DNA of 5,192 nucleotides from Bacteroidota bacterium (GTDB lineage Bacteria > Bacteroidota > Bacteroidia > Bacteroidales > UBA10428), in contig JAHEEB010000391.1 in the NCBI GenBank assembly GCA_024640925.1, forward strand, positions 1 to 5,192, written 5' to 3'. The translations under genes and the position numbers were made by a program. This document shows, piece after piece, positions 1 to 5,192 of this stretch. The notes under the pieces are model-generated. The model did no database searches. It was given only the letters and a program-made list of their open reading frames with translations, and was not told where the DNA came from. Every line of letters begins with the position of its first letter. Position 1 is the first letter of the stretch.

Positions 1-1044
1 GATAGCCTCGGTTACGGGATGCGTATTGAAACAAAGGTGCATTATGGTTTCATTTATCCACACCACAGCGCCATTGAATATATGCTTGCCGGAAATATTA
101 GCGGAGCTGAAATTTCGCTTTCGCATCAAACAGAGGGAAAACAGCCATGGGAAGCGCTTTTCCGTTATCCTAGATATGGCATTGGTTATAATTTTACCAA
201 TTTTGCCAATCCTGAGATTCTTGGTTACAGTCATGCACTTTTCGGCTTTTTCGATGCACCTTTTCACAGACCAAAGAACAATTTTTCGATGAATTATCAA
301 TTCGATTTTGGAATTGGTTATATTACTAAAACTTATGAGCCATATTCCAATCCGATGAACCTGGCAATAAGTGCTCATGCCAATGTATACATCGGTATAG
401 ATTTTGATGCGCGATGGAAAATTGGAAAAAAAAACGAACTGAAAACTGCTCTTGAACTTACACATTTTTCCAATGGAAAAACAAAAAGCCCAAACCTTGG
501 CTTAAACTCAATAACCCTTTCAGCTGCCTGGTTATATAGTTTAACTCCGGATAAACAAAAAATTATAAACTCCCCGCAACTCGATTACAAACGACATTTT
601 ATTGAAATAATTTGGAGTGGAGGAGCTAAACGCGATGATATGCTGAATGAGAAAATATACAAGATATCTTCAATTGTTGCCGATTACAATTATGCTTCAG
701 GCCCAAAATATGCATTTGGTGGCGGACTGGATTTCTTCTTCGACGAATCGTTGAGGGCAACCATGGAAGCAGAAGAAGGAATATCTTCGGAAAACGGAGA
801 CAATTTGCAACTTGGAGCACATTTAGGCGCCCGAACGAGATATGGCAGGATGAATGTAATTCTGAATGTGGGTCATTATATTCATGCTGATTATTACAAA
901 TATACCGGAACATACAGCCGTATTGGCATGCACTACATGATTAATGAATCGCTGATGGTTACTTTTACTATAAAAGCCCATTATGCCATTGCTGATTACC
1001 TTGAATGGGGAATCGGGTACAGATTTAAAACCGGGGGAATATGA
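1..1044 (+). CDS. PagL/acyloxyacyl hydrolase-like outer-membrane protein, 5' partial
   Basis: Likely an outer-membrane beta-barrel lipid A deacylase of the PagL (acyloxyacyl hydrolase) family, which removes an acyl chain from lipid A. The frame is open from base 1, and the residues before the first Met (base 19) read on without a signal peptide, so the true start and export signal lie left of the window; Met at 19 is probably internal. Visible support: an early HYGFIYPH segment, a 'NPEILGYSHALFGFFDAPF' segment, and the family signature THFSNG at 460-477 followed by SPNLGLNS. The His (463-465) and the Ser two residues later match the catalytic His-x-Ser of PagL. The third PagL catalytic residue, a Glu 14 residues after the His, is Asn here. 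Alternating aromatic strands and an end in GYRF plus four residues fit a barrel. Its stop overlaps the next start (ATGA). Family call is good; enzymatic activity is inferred. Confidence 0.75.
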   Translation, partial: DSLGYGMRIETKVHYGFIYPHHSAIEYMLAGNISGAEISLSHQTEGKQPWEALFRYPRYGIGYNFTNFANPEILGYSHALFGFFDAPFHRPKNNFSMNYQFDFGIGYITKTYEPYSNPMNLAISAHANVYIGIDFDARWKIGKKNELKTALELTHFSNGKTKSPNLGLNSITLSAAWLYSLTPDKQKIINSPQLDYKRHFIEIIWSGGAKRDDMLNEKIYKISSIVADYNYASGPKYAFGGGLDFFFDESLRATMEAEEGISSENGDNLQLGAHLGARTRYGRMNVILNVGHYIHADYYKYTGTYSRIGMHYMINESLMVTFTIKAHYAIADYLEWGIGYRFKTGGI

Positions 1045-1775
1045 AAAACAGAAAACAATATATACCTGTTATTGCAATAATGCTGGTTTTATTAATATCC
1101 TGTGAATCGGATAAGTGCTTTTATGGCTCCGGTAAAGAGATAACCACTGTATTAAACTCTGATTCTTTTGATGTTATTAGTGTTCATGGAATATTCGATG
1201 TAGAGCTGGTACAAGATACATGTTATTATGTTGAAGGAATTGGAGGTGAAAATATTATTGAAAATATAGAAGCTTCTGTCGAAAAAGACAGCCTGTTATT
1301 GTATAATCACAATAGCTGTTTTTGGCTACACGGCTATAAAAGACCACTGGTAAGAGTTCACTGCCACAATCTCACAAGGGTAGATGTATTTCAAGCTTCG
1401 TATATCTTTTCCACTGATTCCATAACCGATAATCTGTACATTACTTTCCAGACTATGATGGCTGAGGCAGATATTTTAGTTAACAACAACCAGGTTTTTT
1501 CCTATGTACACCACACAACAAGTGGTAGATATAAATTCAGGGGAAAAACAAAAGAATTGATATTTACAGGTTTCTATACTTCAGTTTTTGATGCATCGGA
1601 GCTTGAAGCAAAGAAAGCAGTTATTCAAAATTATTCTACCGTTGATTATAAAATTTGGGCTACCGAAAAGTTAAATGTTGGAATATTTAACCGGGGAAAT
1701 ATTTATTACAAAGGCACCCCGGAAATTATTATTGATACTTTAACTTCTACAGGTAATGTTTTTAAATCGGAATAA
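1041..1775 (+). CDS. GIN-domain (DUF2807) lipoprotein
   Basis: A 244-residue envelope lipoprotein of unknown molecular function. The N-terminus has basic residues (K2, R4, K5), a hydrophobic stretch (about 8-19) and a lipobox LISC with Cys21 as the lipidation site, so it should be cleaved by signal peptidase II. The rest matches the DUF2807 / 'head GIN domain' family common in Bacteroidota: GSGKEITT at about 30-37, then FDVISVHGIFDVELVQD, which is the characteristic opening of the domain, and a repetitive beta-strand body ending in NRGNIYYKGTPEI. The family is thought to form a beta-helix-like fold; 'adhesin' labels are unproven. The Cys is followed by E-S-D, mildly acidic, which could favour surface export. 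The ATG overlaps the stop of the upstream barrel gene (ATGA), pointing to translational coupling and co-expression. Fold family is confident, role unknown. Confidence 0.82.
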   Translation: MKNRKQYIPVIAIMLVLLISCESDKCFYGSGKEITTVLNSDSFDVISVHGIFDVELVQDTCYYVEGIGGENIIENIEASVEKDSLLLYNHNSCFWLHGYKRPLVRVHCHNLTRVDVFQASYIFSTDSITDNLYITFQTMMAEADILVNNNQVFSYVHHTTSGRYKFRGKTKELIFTGFYTSVFDASELEAKKAVIQNYSTVDYKIWATEKLNVGIFNRGNIYYKGTPEIIIDTLTSTGNVFKSE

Positions 1776-1810
1776 TTATTTCAAAACAACAAATTAGAGT
1801 TAAATAATTA
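1773..1810. repeat. 9-bp perfect AT-only inverted repeat after the lipoprotein gene
   Basis: TAATTATTT (1773-1781) and AAATAATTA (1802-1810) are exact reverse complements separated by 20 bases. The left arm includes the stop codon of the lipoprotein gene and the right arm abuts the operator region. With no G-C pairs and a long loop it would be a weak hairpin. It could serve as a poor transcription terminator or be chance in AT-rich DNA. Confidence 0.3.
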
Positions 1811-1816
1811 TAAAAA

Positions 1817-1840
1817 TAGTTGTATTACTACATTAATAGT
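1817..1840. promoter_or_regulatory. Predicted BlaI operator upstream of the transglycosylase-lactamase operon
   Basis: Three half-sites, TAGT (1817-1820), ACTA (1827-1830) and TAGT (1837-1840), repeat every 10 bp in alternating orientation. The central dyad ACTACATTAATAGT has the ACTA-N6-TAGT layout of BlaI/MecI operators. It sits within a 44-bp block (1807-1850) that recurs before blaI (4044-4087) with 38 of 44 identical positions and no gap. The sites lie between and over the promoter boxes, so bound repressor would block RNA polymerase. Binding by the BlaI encoded in this window is inferred from the shared sequence. Confidence 0.7.
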
Positions 1841-1850
1841 TATATATTCG
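1819..1850 (+). promoter_or_regulatory. Bacteroidota-type promoter for the transglycosylase-lactamase operon
   Basis: A -33-like GTTG (1819-1822) and a -7-like TATATTCG (1843-1850) are 20 bp apart. The -7 box matches the TAnnTTTG consensus of the phylum except for C at the seventh position, and the blaI copy has the perfect T there. Transcription would start near 1854, giving a leader of about 50 bases before the ATG at 1906. The one-base departure may lower basal strength relative to the blaI promoter. Confidence 0.55.
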
Positions 1851-1905
1851 CTGTTGAAATTAAAAAACTAATAATATTTCAAGCTTTTACTCTAATCTAT
1901 TGACA

Positions 1906-3105
1906 ATGAAAAAAACTTTTATTCTTATTTTCATTATCGTTTCGGGAATTTGTTTTGCCCAGCCTGAAACGGACACACTGGTATTCTCCATTGACCCTAT
2001 AAGTATTGAAGACAGTCTTCCGAGACAAAATGATGCTAATTGTATCAGTCTAATCATGCCAATTACCGATTCCGTTTACATGCAACGACTATCAGCATTG
2101 CCATTCGAATTTGAGATGACGTATAATCCAATAGTTAAAAGGTATATCGAATTATTTACAGTAAAAATTAAAAGCAGATTCGAGGTTACTCTAGGATTAA
2201 GTGAATTTTATTTCCCTATTTTCGATGAAGTACTTGATTCATTTCAAATCCCTAACGAGCTTAAGTATATTCCGATAATAGAATCTGCGTTAAACCCACG
2301 TGCTGTCTCTCACGCTAATGCAGTTGGTTTATGGCAATTTATGCGAGGCACAGGAAAAGAAAATGGACTCCTAATAAATAATTCCGTAGACGAGAGACAG
2401 GGAATAACCGAATCGACCATTGCTGCTGCTAAATATTTGAAGAAGCTTTACACTATCTATAACGATTGGCAACTGGCACTTGCAGCATATAATTGTGGCC
2501 CGGGAAATGTAAATAAAGCAATTTACAGATCCGGTGGAAAACGCGATTTTTGGGAAATTTACCAATTCTTACCACGCGAAACAAGGGGATATGTCCCTGA
2601 ATTTATTGGAGTGGCTTATGCTGCTAATTATCAAAAAGAACACAACATTACTCCGATTCCTTCATCTCTCCCCTTGCAGATTGATACAGTTACCATTCAC
2701 AAAAACCTTCATCTTCAGCAAGTATCAGAAGTTTTAAATGTTGACATAAACACATTAAGAAGGATTAATCCACAATATATCAGGGATTTTGTTCCTGCAA
2801 ACGGAACCAGGACTTTTGCTTTAAACATCCCTTCTGAAACGAAGTCCGATTTTTGTGTGCTTAAAGATTCTATTTATGCTCATAAAAGTTTGTACTATGC
2901 AAATGAATTTCAAAAGTTAAACAGTTATCCTTATTATCAGGCAGGAAATAAAGTCACACATAAAGTGAAATCGGGTGAGTGTTTGTCGATCATTGCAGAA
3001 CAATATAATGTAAGTGTTAAAAGTATTAAGAACTGGAATCATATTTCTGGTACTTTCATCAGACAAGGACAGAAGCTCGTTATTTATCTGCCGGAAAAAG
3101 GTTAA
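1906..3105 (+). CDS. MltD-like secreted lytic transglycosylase (GH23 + LysM)
   Basis: A 399-residue periplasmic or envelope enzyme predicted to cleave the MurNAc-GlcNAc bond of peptidoglycan, forming 1,6-anhydro-MurNAc ends. Residues 1-18 are a signal peptide (MKK, hydrophobic core, cleavage at CFA|Q). The GH23 SLT domain covers about 110-230: YIPIIESALNP with catalytic Glu126, AVGLWQF (140-145), and ALAAYNCGPGNV (191-202), followed by LPRETRGYVPEF. A degenerate LysM-like segment lies at about 262-310 and a clear C-terminal LysM, for glycan binding, at about 350-394. Architecture and length match MltD-like proteins of Bacteroidota. A TTG at 1900 is in frame, but ATG 1906 is preferred because it begins a standard MKK signal peptide. 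It is the first gene after a predicted BlaI-controlled promoter and lies 39 bp before a beta-lactamase, so induction by beta-lactam is inferred. Confidence 0.93.
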   Translation: MKKTFILIFIIVSGICFAQPETDTLVFSIDPISIEDSLPRQNDANCISLIMPITDSVYMQRLSALPFEFEMTYNPIVKRYIELFTVKIKSRFEVTLGLSEFYFPIFDEVLDSFQIPNELKYIPIIESALNPRAVSHANAVGLWQFMRGTGKENGLLINNSVDERQGITESTIAAAKYLKKLYTIYNDWQLALAAYNCGPGNVNKAIYRSGGKRDFWEIYQFLPRETRGYVPEFIGVAYAANYQKEHNITPIPSSLPLQIDTVTIHKNLHLQQVSEVLNVDINTLRRINPQYIRDFVPANGTRTFALNIPSETKSDFCVLKDSIYAHKSLYYANEFQKLNSYPYYQAGNKVTHKVKSGECLSIIAEQYNVSVKSIKNWNHISGTFIRQGQKLVIYLPEKG

Positions 3106-3144
3106 ATACTAAAAGAAAAAAGTTTTAATTCAAAATTTGTCATT

Positions 3145-3981
3145 ATGAAAAAGCTATGCATTTTTATCTTGATTTTTCTATCGTTTAATTCATTTGGACA
3201 GCAAATAGATACAATTGATCTCAAAAAATACTTTGGCGATTTTGTTGGTGGATTCTGTATTTATGACTTAAAGACAAATAAAACAACACAATACAACCCA
3301 GAGCATTGTAACAAAAGATTTTCACCCTGTTCAACTTTTAAAATTCCAAATTCATTGATAGGATTGGAAACAGGTGTGATTTCTGATACTGGTTTTATCA
3401 TCAAATACGACAGCATTTTGCATCCGAGAAATTTAGAATTGTTAGGTTTATACCCTTTTAAATATTGGTTCAATGATTTATCGTTAAATAGGGCATTCAA
3501 GTATTCTTGTGTATGGTATTACCAGGAATTAGCAAGAAGGGTTGGACAAAACCAGATGGAAAAACTGGTTCATAATTTGAATTATGGTAACGGTGATATA
3601 TCGAGCGGATTAGACAAATACTGGCTTTGTGGTTCTATTCAAATTTCGATAAACGAACAGATTGATTTCTTAAAAAGACTGTACTTACACAATCTTAATG
3701 GCTTTTCAGACAAAACCATAGAGGCAGTAAAGGGAATTATGCACTATGAAGCAACTCCTGATTATAAATTATATGGAAAAACCGGTGGTGGCGATTGCTG
3801 GGACAATAAAGTAATAGGGTGGTATGTTGGGTTCGTGGAAACAGAATCAGGTCCAAAAATGTTTGCCATGAATATACTTGTAAATAATTTCAACGACTTG
3901 GGAAACAATTTTCGCATTGAGTTGACTAAGAAAATTTTAAAAGAATTAAAAATAATAAACCTGCAGGCTGAAAACAATTGA
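3145..3981 (+). CDS. blaOXA: Class D (OXA-type) serine beta-lactamase
   Basis: A 278-residue periplasmic enzyme that hydrolyses beta-lactams through an acyl-serine intermediate. The signal peptide ends at about SFG|Q (residues 16-19). All class D signatures are present in order: S63-T-F-K66 (nucleophile Ser63; Lys66, the residue carbamylated in this class), S121-C-V123, Y147-G-N149, W160 in the YWLCG segment (the Trp that stabilises the carbamate), and K212-T-G-G followed by GWYVGF. Length is normal for the family, and no frameshift or missing catalytic residue is seen, so it should be active; its spectrum cannot be judged. Six Cys are predicted in the mature protein (38, 55, 62, 122, 162, 218), four of them in or beside active-site motifs. 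It sits 39 bp after the transglycosylase with no convincing promoter or terminator between, so the two are probably co-transcribed, and blaI-blaR1 follow. Assignment to a numbered OXA family is not possible here. Confidence 0.95.
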   Translation: MKKLCIFILIFLSFNSFGQQIDTIDLKKYFGDFVGGFCIYDLKTNKTTQYNPEHCNKRFSPCSTFKIPNSLIGLETGVISDTGFIIKYDSILHPRNLELLGLYPFKYWFNDLSLNRAFKYSCVWYYQELARRVGQNQMEKLVHNLNYGNGDISSGLDKYWLCGSIQISINEQIDFLKRLYLHNLNGFSDKTIEAVKGIMHYEATPDYKLYGKTGGGDCWDNKVIGWYVGFVETESGPKMFAMNILVNNFNDLGNNFRIELTKKILKELKIINLQAENN

Positions 3982-4053
3982 ATATTTCTATTGCATAATC
4001 AGGGATTAAATAAAAAAATTATTCATTGTGAAAAAAAGGATTAATTATATAAA

Positions 4054-4077
4054 TAGTTGTATTACTATATATATAGT
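4054..4077. promoter_or_regulatory. blaI operator: Predicted BlaI operator upstream of blaI-blaR1 (autoregulatory)
   Basis: Half-sites TAGT (4054-4057), ACTA (4064-4067) and TAGT (4074-4077) are spaced every 10 bp. The right pair forms a perfect 14-bp palindrome, ACTATATATATAGT (4064-4077). TAGTTGTAT also occurs as a direct repeat at 4054-4062 and 4074-4082. This is the second copy of the 44-bp block seen at 1807-1850. Its position directly before blaI fits the autoregulation usual for BlaI/MecI systems. Confidence 0.75.
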
Positions 4078-4087
4078 TGTATATTTG
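4056..4087 (+). promoter_or_regulatory. Bacteroidota-type promoter for blaI-blaR1
   Basis: A GTTG (4056-4059) and TATATTTG (4080-4087), a perfect TAnnTTTG box, are 20 bp apart. Only four bases separate the box from the ATG at 4092, so the expected start of transcription falls at about 4091, and the mRNA would be leaderless or nearly so. The boxes interleave with the predicted BlaI half-sites, consistent with direct repression. Confidence 0.6.
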
Positions 4088-4091
4088 ATTT

Positions 4092-4475
4092 ATGGAAAAT
4101 AAAGAACTTACAAAAGCTGAAGAACAAGTAATGCAATACTTATGGAAAGTGCAAAAAGGATTCTTAAAAGATATTGTTGATCAATTCCCCAAACCAAAAC
4201 CTGCATACACAACCGTATCGACTGTTATAAGGGTTCTGGTTAAAAAAGGATTTATCGGATACAATACCTATGGGAAAATTCACGAGTACTATCCTTTGAT
4301 TGCAAAAGCTGACTATTTTCAGAATCATGTGAAGTTAATAATTAATAATTTCTTTGATGGTTCTGCCCCTAAGTTTGCTTCATTCTTTGCAAACGAACAA
4401 TTGAACCTTTCGGAACTGGAAGAAATTAAAAAAATGATTGAAGAAAATATTAAGAAATTGAAATTGAAAAAATAG
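4092..4475 (+). CDS. blaI: BlaI/MecI/CopY-family transcriptional repressor
   Basis: A 127-residue cytoplasmic dimeric repressor. The N-terminal winged helix-turn-helix spans about residues 5-72: LTKAEEQVMQYLW is the family opening, and AYTTVSTVIRVLVKKGFI (38-55) holds the recognition helix and following turn. The wing region is YNTYGKIHEYYPLI. The C-terminal part (about 75-127) matches the dimerisation region, with SFFANEQLNLSELEEIKKM resembling the segment in which staphylococcal BlaI is cut after BlaR1 activation. By rough alignment the cut Asn-Phe pair corresponds to Ser97-Phe98 here. The start is supported by the family opening and by the nearby promoter. It is followed 5 bp later by blaR1, so the two form a standard repressor-sensor operon. 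Predicted targets are its own promoter and the transglycosylase-lactamase promoter, which share the 44-bp operator block. Confidence 0.95.
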   Translation: MENKELTKAEEQVMQYLWKVQKGFLKDIVDQFPKPKPAYTTVSTVIRVLVKKGFIGYNTYGKIHEYYPLIAKADYFQNHVKLIINNFFDGSAPKFASFFANEQLNLSELEEIKKMIEENIKKLKLKK

Positions 4476-4480
4476 TTTTT

Positions 4481-5192
4481 ATGATTGCTTTTTTAATGTA
4501 TCTGCTTAAGGTAAGTATCTGTCTGATTCTATTTTATACCTTTTTCATTTTGGGATTACGAAAAAGCACTTTTTTAGGTCTCAACAGGTTTTATCTTCTG
4601 GCATGTCTTCTTCTTTCATTCATTATTCCGGTTCTGCAATTTTCATTTTTCGAAGGTCAGTCCGGTTATACAATTCCTGCTGTGTTAGACAGTGAATGGA
4701 TTGAACCTGAATTCGTTTTTCTTCAAACTCAAAATATAACAAATGATGTAACTTCAATAAAAATTCCATTGATATTGTCGGCGATTTATTTTTCCGGCAT
4801 ATCCATATTGTTCTTTAAGCTTTTATTTTCCATAATCAGGGTTATTCAAATAAAGAATAACTCCAGAATTTTCAAATCGGGTAAAATTAAAATCATAAAA
4901 ACAGAATCGACAACGCCATTTTCGTTTTTCAATATGATTTTTCTTCCAAAAAAAACATGTAACCCATTGATAATTGAACACGAAACAGTGCATATAAAAC
5001 AACATCACTGGTTCGATTTGGTTATCATTGAGATAGCTTCTATTGTGCTTTGGTTTAACCCGTTTGTATTTCTTTATAAAAGTTCGCTAAAACTTGTACA
5101 TGAATACCTGGCCGATTACAAAGTGATAAAGAGTAGCAGCCAGATTGAAAATTACCTGAATTGTATGTTACAGCAAGTAAATGTTGTAAGTT
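4481..5192 (+). CDS. blaR1: BlaR1/MecR1-type M56 membrane metalloprotease sensor, 3' partial
   Basis: The first 237 residues of a membrane sensor-protease; the gene runs off the window with no stop. In this family a beta-lactam or cell-wall signal activates an M56 zinc protease domain, leading to loss of BlaI. Hydrophobic segments at about 3-24, 37-54, 96-122 and 178-199 are candidate membrane helices. TPFSFFNMIFLP (145-156) is a typical M56 stretch. The zinc motif H167-E-T-V-H171 is intact, and H207-E-Y-L-A-D212 supplies the downstream acidic ligand region. The start at 4481 lies 5 bp after the blaI stop, implying co-transcription. The C-terminal part, which would show whether it has a penicillin-binding sensor domain or another ending, is outside the window, so beta-lactam sensing is inferred from the neighbouring lactamase and blaI. 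Confidence 0.92.
   Translation, partial: MIAFLMYLLKVSICLILFYTFFILGLRKSTFLGLNRFYLLACLLLSFIIPVLQFSFFEGQSGYTIPAVLDSEWIEPEFVFLQTQNITNDVTSIKIPLILSAIYFSGISILFFKLLFSIIRVIQIKNNSRIFKSGKIKIIKTESTTPFSFFNMIFLPKKTCNPLIIEHETVHIKQHHWFDLVIIEIASIVLWFNPFVFLYKSSLKLVHEYLADYKVIKSSSQIENYLNCMLQQVNVVS

Noticed and set aside
426..434. Run of nine A in the PagL-like gene as a possible slippage or phase-variation tract
   Set aside because: The frame is intact through it and nine A is unremarkable in AT-rich coding DNA with Lys codons.
626..913. Minus-strand reading frame inside the PagL-like gene
   Set aside because: It lies wholly inside a gene with clear family motifs, and its translation has no recognisable features. 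The same applies to minus-strand frames in the transglycosylase, lactamase and blaR1 genes.
1900..1905. In-frame TTG start two codons upstream of the transglycosylase ATG
   Set aside because: ATG at 1906 begins a canonical MKK signal peptide; TTG would add only Met-Thr with no supporting ribosome-binding site.
1851..1905. Riboswitch or structured leader before the transglycosylase
   Set aside because: The roughly 50-base AT-rich leader shows no conserved stem or known aptamer pattern beyond an isolated AAGCTT palindrome.
1906..1959. Lipoprotein signal at Cys16 of the transglycosylase
   Set aside because: SGIC has Ile directly before the Cys, which does not fit a lipobox; cleavage at CFA|Q by signal peptidase I fits better.
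3106..3144. Separate promoter or terminator between transglycosylase and lactamase
   Set aside because: AAAATTTG at about 3131-3138 misses the first T of TAnnTTTG and has no TTG-type box about 20 bp upstream; the only dyad (TAAAA/TTTTA) is 5 bp of A-T pairs.
3982..4043. Terminator after the lactamase gene
   Set aside because: No stable GC-containing stem followed by a T run could be found, so a terminator is not claimed even though a new promoter follows.

Overview
The window is AT-rich bacterial DNA that looks like a chromosomal segment of a member of the Bacteroidota. The evidence is the 7-box/33-box promoter style (TAnnTTTG preceded about 20 bp upstream by TTG), the lack of Shine-Dalgarno sequences before the starts, signal peptides with Gln at +1, and proteins typical of that phylum (GIN-domain lipoprotein, PagL-type acyloxyacyl hydrolase, MltD-like transglycosylase). 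Genus cannot be decided from the sequence. All six genes are on the + strand. No RNA gene, insertion sequence or CRISPR array was seen, and no gene-free stretch exceeds about 130 bases.

Left part (1-1775): the 3' portion of a PagL/acyloxyacyl-hydrolase-like outer-membrane beta-barrel gene overlaps by ATGA the start of a lipoprotein gene with a DUF2807 (GIN) domain. These two are an envelope-related, translationally coupled pair with no visible link to the rest.

Right part (about 1800 to the end): a beta-lactam-response module. A secreted MltD-like lytic transglycosylase (GH23 + LysM) is followed after 39 bp by a class D (OXA-type) beta-lactamase with all active-site motifs intact. After a 110-bp gap come blaI (BlaI/MecI/CopY repressor) and, 5 bp later, blaR1 (M56 zinc-metalloprotease sensor), which runs off the right end.

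The most informative non-coding signal is a 44-bp element present twice (1807-1850 and 4044-4087; 38 of 44 positions identical, no gaps). One copy lies before the transglycosylase-lactamase pair, the other before blaI-blaR1. Each copy has three TAGT/ACTA half-sites spaced exactly 10 bp apart, overlapping a Bacteroidota-type promoter. ACTA-N6-TAGT is the geometry expected of a BlaI/MecI operator. The inferred circuit is that BlaI represses both operons, BlaR1 senses beta-lactam and triggers BlaI removal, and a peptidoglycan-cleaving enzyme is induced with the beta-lactamase and placed first in its operon. In front of blaI the promoter lies so close to the ATG that the transcript is predicted to be leaderless or nearly so.
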